Positions 43,715-52,090 of a stretch of 64,000 bases of DNA are shown here, in pieces. A program made the translations under genes and the position numbers. Below the pieces are notes generated by a model. The model was not told where the DNA came from. It worked only from the letters and a program-made list of their open reading frames with translations, and did not search any database. The stretch's first letter is position 1. Every line of letters begins with the position of its first letter. Origin of the DNA: Compostibacter hankyongensis (lineage in GTDB: Bacteria; Bacteroidota; Bacteroidia; Chitinophagales; Chitinophagaceae); contig NZ_BAABFN010000005.1 of NCBI RefSeq assembly GCF_039541075.1, positions 186,001 to 250,000 of the forward strand, read 5' to 3'.

Positions 43715-45994
43715 TTATTTCAGGGAAAAGTCCGGCATAACGTAGCTGTATACGGCATAACGCAGCTCGCTCCACGCGCTTTTTTCCGGAAAGGGATGAG
43801 CGGGATACAGCTCCGTATCGGAAGGCTGGCAGACCAGCTTTACCCGGATACTTTTCCGGCCCCGCGTCAGACGGGCCGGAAGCAGGAATTCGTCATCCCG
43901 GAAACGGCGGTCTGATGTCTGTACCTGATATACGCGCTTATCCGTTTCTCCCCGCGGATTGGAATATACGCAGGTATTGGAGCCGGCGAGATACCAGGTG
44001 CCCGCAAAGCTCCAGGTAGTGTCCCCGGCAGCGCCGTTCTCCGCTATGTAGACCTTCGCCTCCTGGTTCGGATACCGGTAATCCAGCGTGCGGCGCAGCA
44101 GCGCTCCGTAATTGTCCGGCTCCAGGCTAACGGTGAAGGCGGAAACGCTCCGCGTATGCCGGCCGTCTTCGGTATGGGCGGGATACACTTCCGCCCCGGG
44201 GCGGTAATAAGCGGCCTGGGCGGGGTCCATACCCCAGGGACGCAGGGGCAGCGAATCGATACCCCATTCATAACGGGAACGGATACTTTCCACCGCTGAA
44301 GCGCCGGGGGAAGTATAACGATGCGCCTGTTCGTCTTCCGTTTTCCCGATATCCACTTCATCGGTTTTTATCAGAGAGGGCGCAGGCAGGCCATACCAGT
44401 AAACCAGCGTTTCGTAATGCTCGCGTGACAGGTTCTCCGCTCCGTGCTCGAGCCGGATCACGGCCCGGTTGCCGAAAGGCATCAGATCGGCCAGCAGAAA
44501 GCGGTAGGCGGATTCAATGAGGTCTTTCGGATCCGCCGCGTTTTCTTTTTTGGTCGTTCCGCAGGGATGACCGGCGAACGGCAGGGTCATGTTCTGCCCG
44601 CCCCAGTAGTCGCCTCCCCCGCCCCACTCTTCGGTACCCGTTCCATAAGCCTGCGGCGTAAGGCTGCCGTCAAAAAAGAAGCGCGGATCTCCTTCCAGCG
44701 TACCCAGGAACCCGTTGTGCGAGAAGATCAGTGAGGTTCCCGCAAAGTTGCCCGACCAGCGCTGCTGTCCTTCCGCCCCCTTTGTGTCCAGCAAAAGCAG
44801 GTCCCGACCCGGTACGGGCTCCGGAAAATCACGATAGGTAGCATGAAAATAGCTGAGGTGGTTGGCCGGTCCCCGGTAAGGGGCATAGCGTATCTCATAA
44901 TCCAGAACGGCCGCTGCGGGACTGCCGCTTATCTCAAACCGGGCCGACCTGAAAAACGGCATGGGGTAATAACAGGCGAGCGTTACTTTTTTACCCGGGT
45001 AGTCGTAATGTATATTGATGGGAAAACCCCTTACCAGGTATTCCCGTTTGTCCCGGTTATAAAATGTGCCGGCGCCGAAGAAAAGACAAAGGGGCGCGTC
45101 CACGGAAGGGGAATCCGCCCCGTCCCAGGTAATCCGCAGCCGCAGCCGCTCCAGCTCCACAGCCTTGTCCAGTGGCAGGGTGATCTTCAATGCCCGGACG
45201 ACGGCAGGTCCTTTACGGAGATCAGCCAGCAGCTGCATTGTTTTGTTCAGCCGGATACTGCCTTTTTTCCGTTGTATATGCCGGGGAGCGATGTCCAGGC
45301 CCGAGCTGTCGATCAGACTCAGCAGCGCCTTGCCGGGTGCATCCCGTCCGGTCCAGGAGCGGATGGGGCGCGAAAGCGCGGCATCGTCTGCATAGTGATG
45401 ATAGATATAATAGCCGGTGCCGTAATGGGTACGGGAGTAGGCGATCTGCAAAGACCGCTCAAACGGCATGGGCGTCCAGATAAGGTCGGCGCCCCGGGTG
45501 GTGCTCCAGGTCCAGGATAAGGGTTCCGGAAAGGGCGCGGAAGGAATAAAACGGGTATGGCTATATTTCTTTTGCGCATCCATGGGATCCCGGGTGGCGG
45601 TTTCCTGTACCACATGATCCTGTCCGTCGATGGTGAAATGCCAGGGGCTGCCGTGCCAGTGGTTGGCCCGGAAAAAATAAAGGATGCCTTTTCCCTTTAC
45701 ATCCAGCGTTACGCTCCGGTCTCCTTCATCCATAAACAGGAAATGGCTGGCATCGGCGGCTTCATTGCCACCGGAACGGTCGTAGGTGCTTCGCATATAG
45801 GCCCTGTCTCCAATCCGCTGTACCGGCCAGCGGTCCCACATCTGGTAAGCATCCGTCCCCACCGGTATTACCGGCGGATGGTCAGCAGCCGGCCGGACAT
45901 CCCGGGCAGACTGGGCGCCTGCCTGCAGATCAGAAAAAAGCAAGCCGGTCAGCCAGCCCAAAAAAACGATTACCTGTATACGGTTGTCTGTCAT
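43715..45994 (-). CDS. DUF2961 / glycoside hydrolase family 172-like secreted protein
   Basis: 759 residues with a signal peptide (MTDNRIQVIVFLGWLTGLLFSDLQAGAQ). The DUF2961 fold is seen as DEGDRSVTLDVKGKGILYFFRANHWHG, VTLACYYPMPFFRSARFEISG, GSLTPQAYGTGTEEWGGGGDYWGG and YHTRSVSAFTVSLEPDNYGALLRRTLDYRYPNQEAKVYI. GH172 members include difructose-anhydride and arabinofuranan-active enzymes, so a pentose- or fructose-polymer role is possible. It lies 14 bases downstream of a TlpA gene and probably shares its transcript. Exact activity unknown. Confidence 0.82.
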   Translation of the reverse strand: MTDNRIQVIVFLGWLTGLLFSDLQAGAQSARDVRPAADHPPVIPVGTDAYQMWDRWPVQRIGDRAYMRSTYDRSGGNEAADASHFLFMDEGDRSVTLDVKGKGILYFFRANHWHGSPWHFTIDGQDHVVQETATRDPMDAQKKYSHTRFIPSAPFPEPLSWTWSTTRGADLIWTPMPFERSLQIAYSRTHYGTGYYIYHHYADDAALSRPIRSWTGRDAPGKALLSLIDSSGLDIAPRHIQRKKGSIRLNKTMQLLADLRKGPAVVRALKITLPLDKAVELERLRLRITWDGADSPSVDAPLCLFFGAGTFYNRDKREYLVRGFPINIHYDYPGKKVTLACYYPMPFFRSARFEISGSPAAAVLDYEIRYAPYRGPANHLSYFHATYRDFPEPVPGRDLLLLDTKGAEGQQRWSGNFAGTSLIFSHNGFLGTLEGDPRFFFDGSLTPQAYGTGTEEWGGGGDYWGGQNMTLPFAGHPCGTTKKENAADPKDLIESAYRFLLADLMPFGNRAVIRLEHGAENLSREHYETLVYWYGLPAPSLIKTDEVDIGKTEDEQAHRYTSPGASAVESIRSRYEWGIDSLPLRPWGMDPAQAAYYRPGAEVYPAHTEDGRHTRSVSAFTVSLEPDNYGALLRRTLDYRYPNQEAKVYIAENGAAGDTTWSFAGTWYLAGSNTCVYSNPRGETDKRVYQVQTSDRRFRDDEFLLPARLTRGRKSIRVKLVCQPSDTELYPAHPFPEKSAWSELRYAVYSYVMPDFSLK

Positions 45995-46008
45995 ATCGGG
46001 AGTTGGAG

Positions 46009-47118
46009 TCAGTTAAATATTTCGGCCAGCTTGCTTTCGAGGGCGGCGCCCCGGAGGTCTTTCCCGATGATCTTTCCCTGGGGATCCAGCAGGAAGTTGG
46101 CCGGTATGCTGTGCACCTGGTAGAGCTGCGCGGCCTGATTGCCCCAGCCCTGCAGGTCGCTGACCTGGGTCCAGTTCAGGCCATCCTGCCGGATGGCTTC
46201 CTTCCAGGCAGTCTTCTCCTGGTCCAGCGACACACCGAGAATGGTAAAATTTTTGTCCTTGTAACGGGAATAGGCCCTGACCACATTAGGGTTTTCCCGG
46301 CGACAGGGGCCGCACCAGCTGGCCCAGAAATCGATCAGCACGTATTTCCCCCGGAAAGCGGACAAGCCCACCGGCTGGCCTTCCGGATCCTGCAGCGTAA
46401 AGTCGGGGGCTTCCGAGCCGATGGCGGTGACACTGGCCATCCTGATCCAGCTTTGCGCCCCTTTGCCGTATTTGGTCTCCAGCACTGCAGGGTCCAGCTC
46501 CTGCAACAGCTGCTCCAGCTGCGCGGGCGGCAGCAGATTGCGCAGCTCATTCATCAGCACAAAGATGCTGGCGATGGCCTGAGGATGATAGCGGATATAA
46601 GCGATGCCGGTTTTTATCACTTCCTGGTTAAAATCTGCCGTCTGGCGGCGAAAGGTTTCCACGGCAGCGGTATCTGCCGGATCGATCCCTGCCGCACGGG
46701 CATTAAGACCGGCCGCGCGGGCCACCAGCGGCTGGAAATCGCGTTGATATTGCTGCATTTCGGCAGCCTGTCGGTTGCCGGTAACGGTAGCCATAGGAAA
46801 ATCCCCGCGCCGGGCTTCTATACGGAGGGTATCGCCGTTTTCAAGTATGGTCAGCAGGGGATTGTTGCCCTGCCCGATAAACAGGGCATATACGGTAGGG
46901 CCCGTGGCTTTTCCCTGAAAGGAAAACAGATCTTTTTCGATCACGGCAGAGTCCTGGATCTCGCTTCCTTCGGCATTGACCAGGTATACCGGCTGCCCCG
47001 CTGCACCGGTAATATGACCTTTTATGAAAAAGCCATGCTGGGCCGGAGCCTGCTGCCCCATCAGCAGGGCCAATACCAGTATTCCCATACCCCGCAGGCA
47101 GGACCGCATTCCGTTCAT
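46009..47118 (-). CDS. TlpA-family thioredoxin with DUF4369-like N-terminus
   Basis: 369 residues, signal peptide (GMGILVLALLMGQQAPAQ) then a beta-rich N-terminal region (FFIKGHITGAAGQPVYLVNAEG) typical of DUF4369 and a helical middle. The thioredoxin domain has FWASWCGPCRRENPNVVRAY (CGPC) and VHSIPANFLLDPQGKIIGKDLRGAALESKL (cis-Pro region). Such proteins reduce disulfides in the periplasm. It is a paralog of the next gene up the strand; a hairpin terminator separates them, and its own -7 element overlaps that terminator's T-tract. Confidence 0.9.
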   Translation of the reverse strand: MNGMRSCLRGMGILVLALLMGQQAPAQHGFFIKGHITGAAGQPVYLVNAEGSEIQDSAVIEKDLFSFQGKATGPTVYALFIGQGNNPLLTILENGDTLRIEARRGDFPMATVTGNRQAAEMQQYQRDFQPLVARAAGLNARAAGIDPADTAAVETFRRQTADFNQEVIKTGIAYIRYHPQAIASIFVLMNELRNLLPPAQLEQLLQELDPAVLETKYGKGAQSWIRMASVTAIGSEAPDFTLQDPEGQPVGLSAFRGKYVLIDFWASWCGPCRRENPNVVRAYSRYKDKNFTILGVSLDQEKTAWKEAIRQDGLNWTQVSDLQGWGNQAAQLYQVHSIPANFLLDPQGKIIGKDLRGAALESKLAEIFN

Positions 47119-47144
47119 ATCACCGTTTTTTATGGCTAAAAGAT

Positions 47145-47152
47145 CAAAAATA
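47145..47152 (-). promoter_or_regulatory. -7 promoter element overlapping the upstream terminator
   Basis: TATTTTTG on the minus strand, with a TTG 22 bases upstream (inside the terminator loop), matches the Bacteroidetes promoter pattern. It directs the TlpA-GH172 pair and sits immediately after the T-run of the preceding terminator. Confidence 0.45.
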
Positions 47153-47154
47153 AA

Positions 47155-47192
47155 TAAAAAAGTGCTGCCGGAATCAACCGGGCAGCACTTTC
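47155..47192 (-). terminator. Rho-independent terminator between the two TlpA genes
   Basis: On the minus strand, AAAGTGCTGCCCGG, TTGATT loop, CCGGCAGCACTTTTTTATTTATTTTT. The stem is 13 bp and near-perfect, with a strong T-run, 18 bases past the stop of the 47211 gene. Confidence 0.85.
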
Positions 47193-47210
47193 AGAATGAG
47201 GTTACCGCGA

Positions 47211-48323
47211 CTATTGCAATACTTCGGCCAGCTTGCTTTCGAGGGCGTCGCCGCGCAGATCCTTAGCGACTACCTTGCCCTGCGGGTCGATCAGGAAGTT
47301 GGCGGGGATAGCCTGTACGCCGTAAAGCTGTGCGGCGTCGCTCTGCCAGTACTTCAGGTCGGAAACCTGGGTCCAGTCCAGATGATCATCCTTAATGGCC
47401 TTCAGCCAGTCATCCCGGCCGTTTTCGCGGTCCAGCGATACGCCAAGAATGGTAAAGTTCTTATCCTTGTACTTGTTATACACCTTTACCACGTTCGGAT
47501 TTTCCTGACGGCAGGGGCCGCACCAGCTGGCCCAGAAATCGATCAGCACATATTTCCCTTTGAAGGAAGAAAGGCTGACGGGTTTTCCGTTCACATCGTT
47601 CATGGTGAAATCGGGAGCCTGCTGACCGACAGCCGTTTTCTGCGCTGCGGCCACCCGCTCTCCTACTGCCTTTCCGTACTCGCTGTTCTGTATGCTCGTA
47701 TCCAGGGTCTTAAAGAGCTCGGACAATTCCCCGGCATCCATGGTGTTCATCATACCCTGCAGGGCCATGCCGCTCACGAGCGACTTGGGATGGGCTTTTA
47801 CAAACTGTTTTACGGAAGCGGTCATCGATTTCTCCAGGCTGTCCATGCGCTGCTGGCTGGCGCCGAGCCGGGAAGTATCCCCGGACTGGCTGGCCTGCAT
47901 ATACTCGCCCTGTATGGCCATCATTTCGTGCATAAAAGGATCCTGCATCTGCATAAAGGCATGCAGGTCGTCGTTATTGGGCGTACCGGTGACATCCGCC
48001 TTTCCAAAAGGAAGAGAATCCTTGTTGGCAGATACCTTAATGCTGCCTGCCTCCAGGAAAAGGGGGAACCCGCCGGTCTGATCCTTGGTGATCATCTGCG
48101 CCATGGTTGGCTGGGCAGTCGTTCCTTTGAAAGTGAACTTACCGCCTTTCACCTGAACGGTATCTATCTTCGGCATGCCGCCTTCGGCCTGCTGCGCCAG
48201 CAACAGGGTATCATCCGTCAGGCCCTTTATGGTGCCGGAGATGGTATAGGAGCCGTCCGACCCATTTTTGCAGGCTGCCAGGGTCAACATGCCCGCTACA
48301 CCGCAGAGCAACAATTTTTTCAT
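47211..48323 (-). CDS. TlpA-family thioredoxin lipoprotein with DUF4369-like N-terminus
   Basis: 370 residues from the ATG of MKKLLLCGVAGM. The lipobox LAAC (C18) followed by Lys-Asn-Gly predicts a lipoprotein. GSYTISGTIKGLTDDTLLLAQQ starts the beta-rich N-terminal region; the C-terminal thioredoxin shows IDFWASWCGPCRQENPNVVKVY (CGPC) and VQAIPANFLIDPQGKVVAKDLRGDALESKLAEVLQ. It is closely similar to its downstream neighbour, a tandem duplication. Terminators and a -7 element bracket it, so it is probably monocistronic. Confidence 0.9.
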   Translation of the reverse strand: MKKLLLCGVAGMLTLAACKNGSDGSYTISGTIKGLTDDTLLLAQQAEGGMPKIDTVQVKGGKFTFKGTTAQPTMAQMITKDQTGGFPLFLEAGSIKVSANKDSLPFGKADVTGTPNNDDLHAFMQMQDPFMHEMMAIQGEYMQASQSGDTSRLGASQQRMDSLEKSMTASVKQFVKAHPKSLVSGMALQGMMNTMDAGELSELFKTLDTSIQNSEYGKAVGERVAAAQKTAVGQQAPDFTMNDVNGKPVSLSSFKGKYVLIDFWASWCGPCRQENPNVVKVYNKYKDKNFTILGVSLDRENGRDDWLKAIKDDHLDWTQVSDLKYWQSDAAQLYGVQAIPANFLIDPQGKVVAKDLRGDALESKLAEVLQ

Positions 48324-48390
48324 AACGTGTGGATATACTTTGTTTAACAAATCAGTAATAAATGCTCGTTTAAAACTTTATGGAAACAGG

Positions 48391-48398
48391 CAAAGGTA
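48391..48398 (-). promoter_or_regulatory. -7 promoter element of the TlpA lipoprotein gene
   Basis: TACCTTTG on the minus strand matches TAnnTTTG and would give a leader of about 60 bases before the ATG at 48323. A -33 TTG at the right distance is not seen. Confidence 0.4.
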
Positions 48399-48406
48399 AG
48401 TATTAC

Positions 48407-48425
48407 CGGCAATTCTGCCTTGCCG
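48407..48425 (-). terminator. Weak hairpin after hisIE
   Basis: CGGCAA, 7-base loop, TTGCCG on the minus strand, 25 bases past the hisIE stop. It lacks a T-run, so it is a weak candidate for the end of the trp-his transcript. Confidence 0.3.
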
Positions 48426-48449
48426 TTAAAAGAAAAGAGCGGCCATTCC

Positions 48450-49076
48450 TCATTTATGGCGTTTTTTTAACACGTCCATCACATCTTCCAGCACAAAGCC
48501 CTTGGCCACCAGGAGTACGAGATAATGATACAGCAGATCGGCAGCCTCGTTGAGAAACAGCTCTTCGCAGTCGTCCTTGGATTCGATGACAAGTTCCACC
48601 GCTTCTTCACCGACCTTCTGCGCAATCTTGTTGATGCCTTTTTCAAAAAGGCGTGCGGTATAAGAGCCCGGCCGGGGATTGACCTTGCGGTCGATAATGG
48701 TATTTTCCAGCTCGATGAGGAAATTGTCCGTAATGTTTTCTTCGTCAAAACAGGTGTCGGCACCCGTATGACATACCGGCCCCATCGGACGGGCCATGAT
48801 CAGCAGCGTGTCCCGGTCGCAGTCCAGCGACATGTTTTCCACCAGCAGAAAATGACCGCTTTCCTCTCCCTTGGTCCAGAGGCGGTCTTTGGAACGGCTG
48901 AAAAAGGTAACCCTCCCCTCCTCCTCGGTGCGCTCCAGGGCGTCCCGGTCCATATAGCCCAGCATCAGCACCTTACGGGTCTGCGCATCCTGGACGATAG
49001 CGGGCACCAACCCGTTGGCGGATTTGGAAAAATCAACTTTTCCGGCTAAGGATGTCTTTATGAGCGCCTCCTTCAC
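48450..49076 (-). CDS. hisI: Phosphoribosyl-AMP cyclohydrolase / phosphoribosyl-ATP diphosphatase
   Basis: A bifunctional HisI-HisE protein of about 208 residues performing histidine steps 2 and 3. The HisI half has VQDAQTRKVLMLGYMDRDALERT, the catalytic loop TFFSRSKDRLWTKGEESGHFL and the Zn-binding C in LDCDRDTLLI and HTGADTCFD. The HisE half shows RLFEKGINKIAQKVGEEAVELVIESKDD (EEAVE metal site) and EAADLLYHYLVLL. No ATG is present at the N-terminus; GTG at 49076 fits best, TTG at 49097 is the alternative. It is the last gene of the trp-his run. Confidence 0.93.
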   Translation of the reverse strand: MKEALIKTSLAGKVDFSKSANGLVPAIVQDAQTRKVLMLGYMDRDALERTEEEGRVTFFSRSKDRLWTKGEESGHFLLVENMSLDCDRDTLLIMARPMGPVCHTGADTCFDEENITDNFLIELENTIIDRKVNPRPGSYTARLFEKGINKIAQKVGEEAVELVIESKDDCEELFLNEAADLLYHYLVLLVAKGFVLEDVMDVLKKRHK

Positions 49077-49140
49077 GATACTGCTTTTGTGGTTCAAAGA
49101 TACACAATTCCCGGGATCATAAAAGACCGCGGGCTCCGGG

Positions 49141-49902
49141 TTATACCGTATGCCGCACGGGAATGCCGCCAGCGGCCAGATGAGCTTTCAGCGCAGGGAT
49201 GCTGATTTTCCCGAAATGGAAGATGCTGGCAGCCAGGGCCGCATCCGCATGCGCGTCTTCAAATACTTCCGTAAAATGATCCAGGGTGCCCGCCCCTCCC
49301 GAAGCAATCACCGGTACGGGCAATCCTTCGGAGAGCTGGCGGGTAACGTCCAGCGCAAAGCCGGCCTCGGTACCGTCGTTGTTCATGGCAGTGAGGAGTA
49401 TCTCACCGGCGCCCCGATCCACGGCTTCCCGGGCCCAGTCGAAGGCCGGACGGTCGGTCTTCACCCGGCCTCCGTTCAGGTATACATACCAGGCGCCCGC
49501 TTCATATTTTGTATCGATGGCCAGCACAACGCACTGGCTGCCAAACTCGCGGGATAGCGTATTGAGCAGCTGCGGATCCCGGAATGCCGCCGTATTTACG
49601 GATATCTTATCGGCTCCGGCCGCCAGCAGCACCGATACATCGGCCGCCGAGGAGATGCCGCCCCCCACCGTAAAGGGAATATTGACCTGCCGCGCGATAC
49701 GGGTAACCAAGTCCGCCATGGTCTTACGGCGTTCATTCGTCGCCGTTATATCCAGAAAAACCAGCTCATCGGCGCCCTGCTCCGCATACAGCCGCCCCTG
49801 CTCCACCGGGTCGCCGGCATCGCGGATATTTTCAAAATTTATTCCCTTTACCGTTCTCCCGTCCCGGATATCGAGGCAGGGGATGATGCGTTTTGTTAAC
49901 AT
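49141..49902 (-). CDS. hisF: Imidazole glycerol phosphate synthase cyclase subunit
   Basis: 253 residues, normal TIM barrel. LTKRIIPCLDIRDGRTVKGINF (Asp11 equivalent), ADELVFLDITATNERR, VGGGISSAADV, VLAIDTKYEAGAWYVYLNGG, ILLTAMNNDGTEAGF (second catalytic Asp) and VPVIASGGAGTLDHF are conserved. HisF with HisH converts PRFAR and glutamine-derived ammonia to imidazole glycerol phosphate and AICAR. It overlaps hisA by 7 bases. Confidence 0.96.
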   Translation of the reverse strand: MLTKRIIPCLDIRDGRTVKGINFENIRDAGDPVEQGRLYAEQGADELVFLDITATNERRKTMADLVTRIARQVNIPFTVGGGISSAADVSVLLAAGADKISVNTAAFRDPQLLNTLSREFGSQCVVLAIDTKYEAGAWYVYLNGGRVKTDRPAFDWAREAVDRGAGEILLTAMNNDGTEAGFALDVTRQLSEGLPVPVIASGGAGTLDHFTEVFEDAHADAALAASIFHFGKISIPALKAHLAAGGIPVRHTV

Positions 49903-50612
49903 ATGGATCTCAAATCAGAAATTTTTATCTTCCCTTCATAAATCGCCTTGCCGACAATGGCGCCGCGGCAGCCGATCTCCTTCAGCTGCACCAGATCATC
50001 CACCGTGCTCACCCCACCGCTGGCGATAAAGTGCAGCCCGGGGAACTGCCCGATGATCTGCCGGTATAATTCCAGCGCCGGCCCCTCCAGCAAGCCGTCC
50101 CTGCTGATATCGGTACAGAAAAGCCGGGTCACCCCCGCTGCCATCTGGTCCCTGATAAAGTCATATACCAGGATGTCCGTATCCTCGGTCCACCCGCTGA
50201 CGGCGATCTTCTCCTCCTTTACATCGGCGCCGAGCAGCAGCCGTTCGCTGCCATACCGGCCCAGCCAGCCATGAAAGACCGCCGGCTGCTTTACCGCCAT
50301 GCTGCCTACGGTAGCCATCGCAGCGCCGGATTCAAAGACCGCCCGGATATCGTCGTCCTGCTTGATACCGCCGCCGAAATCGATGGTCAGCTGTGTTTTT
50401 ACCGCCAGCTTTTCCAGCACTTTCCAGTTCACCACCTTTCCCGCCCTGGCGCCGTCCAGGTCCACAAGGTGCAGCCGGTCCAGGCCTGCATCTTCAAACT
50501 GCTGAGCCACCTCCAGCGGATCTTCGTTATATGTTTTCTGCCGGGCATAATCGCCCTGGGTAAGACGGACACATTTACCGTCGATAAGGTCTATAGCAGG
50601 AATGATCTTCAT
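49896..50612 (-). CDS. hisA: ProFAR isomerase (phosphoribosylformimino-AICAR-P isomerase)
   Basis: 238 residues. TIM barrel with PAIDLIDGKCVRLTQGDYARQ (catalytic Asp8), LHLVDLDGARAG, IDFGGGIKQDDDI, RLFCTDISRDGLLEGPAL (catalytic Asp) and FIASGGVSTVDDL. It is a normal HisA and not a dual-specificity PriA type by inference, because a separate TrpF is encoded in the same run. It overlaps hisF by 7 bases and follows hisH by 18. Confidence 0.96.
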   Translation of the reverse strand: MKIIPAIDLIDGKCVRLTQGDYARQKTYNEDPLEVAQQFEDAGLDRLHLVDLDGARAGKVVNWKVLEKLAVKTQLTIDFGGGIKQDDDIRAVFESGAAMATVGSMAVKQPAVFHGWLGRYGSERLLLGADVKEEKIAVSGWTEDTDILVYDFIRDQMAAGVTRLFCTDISRDGLLEGPALELYRQIIGQFPGLHFIASGGVSTVDDLVQLKEIGCRGAIVGKAIYEGKIKISDLRSIC

Positions 50613-50630
50613 GACAAACGCTCCAGGAGC

Positions 50631-51221
50631 TCAGTTGATTTTCAGGATAAAATTTTCAAGGATACGCTGCCCGACATCCGCCGACTTTTCGGGGTGAAAC
50701 TGCACCGCATAAAAGTTATCGCGGCTGATGGCCGCACTGTAGGACAGTCCGTAGTCGGTCGTCGCAATGGAAAAAGGGCTTTTTTCCACGTAATAGCTGT
50801 GAACGCCGTATACGTAGGACCGCTCCGCTATTCCTTCGAATAGCGGGGAAGACAGGTCATAAATCATGTTCCAGCCGATCTGAGGCACCTTTCCGCTGCT
50901 GGCCGGAAAACGCCTTACACCGAGATCGAATATGCCCAAGCAATGGGTATCATTCTCTTCGGAATGGCGGCAAAGCAGCTGCATGCCGAGGCAAACGCCC
51001 AGCACGGGCTGCCGCAGGGAAGGGATCAGCCGGTCCAGCCCCCGCTCCCGCAGGTACTGCATGGCGGTGCTGGCCTCCCCTACCCCGGGAAAGATCACCT
51101 TGTCGGCCCCGCGGATCTGCTCCGGCTCGTCGGTAACGACAGCGCTTACGCCTATACGCTCCAAAGCATACAATACCGATTGCGTGTTGCCGGCATTATA
51201 TTTTATGATAACGGTATTCAT
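50631..51221 (-). CDS. hisH: Imidazole glycerol phosphate synthase glutaminase subunit
   Basis: 196 residues from the ATG of MNTVIIKYNAG. A class I glutamine amidotransferase: KVIFPGVGEAST, PVLGVCLGMQLLCRHSEEN (nucleophile Cys), then NFYAVQFHPEKSADVG (catalytic His and Glu). It supplies ammonia to HisF. It starts 58 bases after trpA with no visible terminator or promoter in between, so the his genes look like an extension of the trp operon. Confidence 0.95.
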   Translation of the reverse strand: MNTVIIKYNAGNTQSVLYALERIGVSAVVTDEPEQIRGADKVIFPGVGEASTAMQYLRERGLDRLIPSLRQPVLGVCLGMQLLCRHSEENDTHCLGIFDLGVRRFPASSGKVPQIGWNMIYDLSSPLFEGIAERSYVYGVHSYYVEKSPFSIATTDYGLSYSAAISRDNFYAVQFHPEKSADVGQRILENFILKIN

Positions 51222-51279
51222 ATTCCTTTCATCTGTTGATAATCTGTTTTTCAATGACCGTTCGCCTCGGGCAGATGCA

Positions 51280-52065
51280 TTAAGCGTCTATGCTATCCGG
51301 CTTCACCTTCCGGATAAAAGATCGTGTAGCCGTATCCGTATCCGGCCCCTCCTGCAAGGCCCGTATATAGGCCGTGCCGATGATACCGCCCCGGGTATGG
51401 GCTGTAGCGGCTTTAAAGGTGTCATTGTCCTTTATGCTGAATCCCACCAGCACCGGATTTTTGAGCTGCATTTCCTTCAGCCGCCTGAAATAATGCTCCT
51501 GCTGCTGCAGGTCTTTATCCTTGCCGGTGGTGGAAGAAGAAGATACGGCGTACAGAAAGCCTTTGCTCAGGGCATCTATCTTGCGCAGCCTTTCATCATC
51601 GGTTTCCGGCGTCACCAGGAAGACCGCATGAATATCCAGCTCCTCAAAAAGCGAGCGGTATTCTTCCTCATATTCGTACAGGGGAAGGTCCGGCAGGATC
51701 ACCCCGTCTATGCCGACCCGGCTGCACTGCTGCAGGAAAGGCTTCATGCCCATCTGCATCACCGGGTTCAGATACCCCATCAGCAGCACCGGTATGTGGA
51801 TTTCTTTTCTGAGGTCCTGCAGCTGCTCAAAAAGCAGCTCCAGGGTCATGCCGTTGTCCAGCGCCTGCTTGCCGCTCTGCTGGATCACAGGCCCGTCGGC
51901 CAGGGGATCGGAGAAGGGAATACCCAGCTCCACCATATCGGCGCCATGATGCTGCAGGCTCGAGATCACGGAAAGCGTATCGTCGCGCCGGGGAAATCCT
52001 GCCGTGCAGTAGATGCTCAGGACAGGCTCTTTTTTTTGCTCAAAAAGTTGGTCAATGCGATTCAT
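51280..52065 (-). CDS. trpA: Tryptophan synthase alpha subunit
   Basis: 261 residues. It cleaves indole-3-glycerol phosphate and passes indole to TrpB. ADMVELGIPFSDPLADGPVIQ (catalytic Glu and Asp), PVLLMGYLNPVMQMGMKPFL, GVILPDLPLYEYEEEY, AVFLVTPETDDERL, GFLYAVSSSSTTGK and LVGFSIKDNDTF are conserved. It lies 25 bases downstream of trpB and is the last trp gene. Confidence 0.96.
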   Translation of the reverse strand: MNRIDQLFEQKKEPVLSIYCTAGFPRRDDTLSVISSLQHHGADMVELGIPFSDPLADGPVIQQSGKQALDNGMTLELLFEQLQDLRKEIHIPVLLMGYLNPVMQMGMKPFLQQCSRVGIDGVILPDLPLYEYEEEYRSLFEELDIHAVFLVTPETDDERLRKIDALSKGFLYAVSSSSTTGKDKDLQQQEHYFRRLKEMQLKNPVLVGFSIKDNDTFKAATAHTRGGIIGTAYIRALQEGPDTDTATRSFIRKVKPDSIDA

Positions 52066-52090
52066 AGGACTGTATTGGAGATAAAAAGGC

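Noticed and set aside
46003..48347. Two similar plus-strand frames opposite the TlpA genes
   Set aside because: They resemble each other only because the TlpA genes are paralogs; both are antisense shadows.
50631..51280. Hidden terminator or promoter between trpA and hisH
   Set aside because: The 58-base gap shows neither a GC stem with a T-run nor a TAnnTTTG element on the minus strand.
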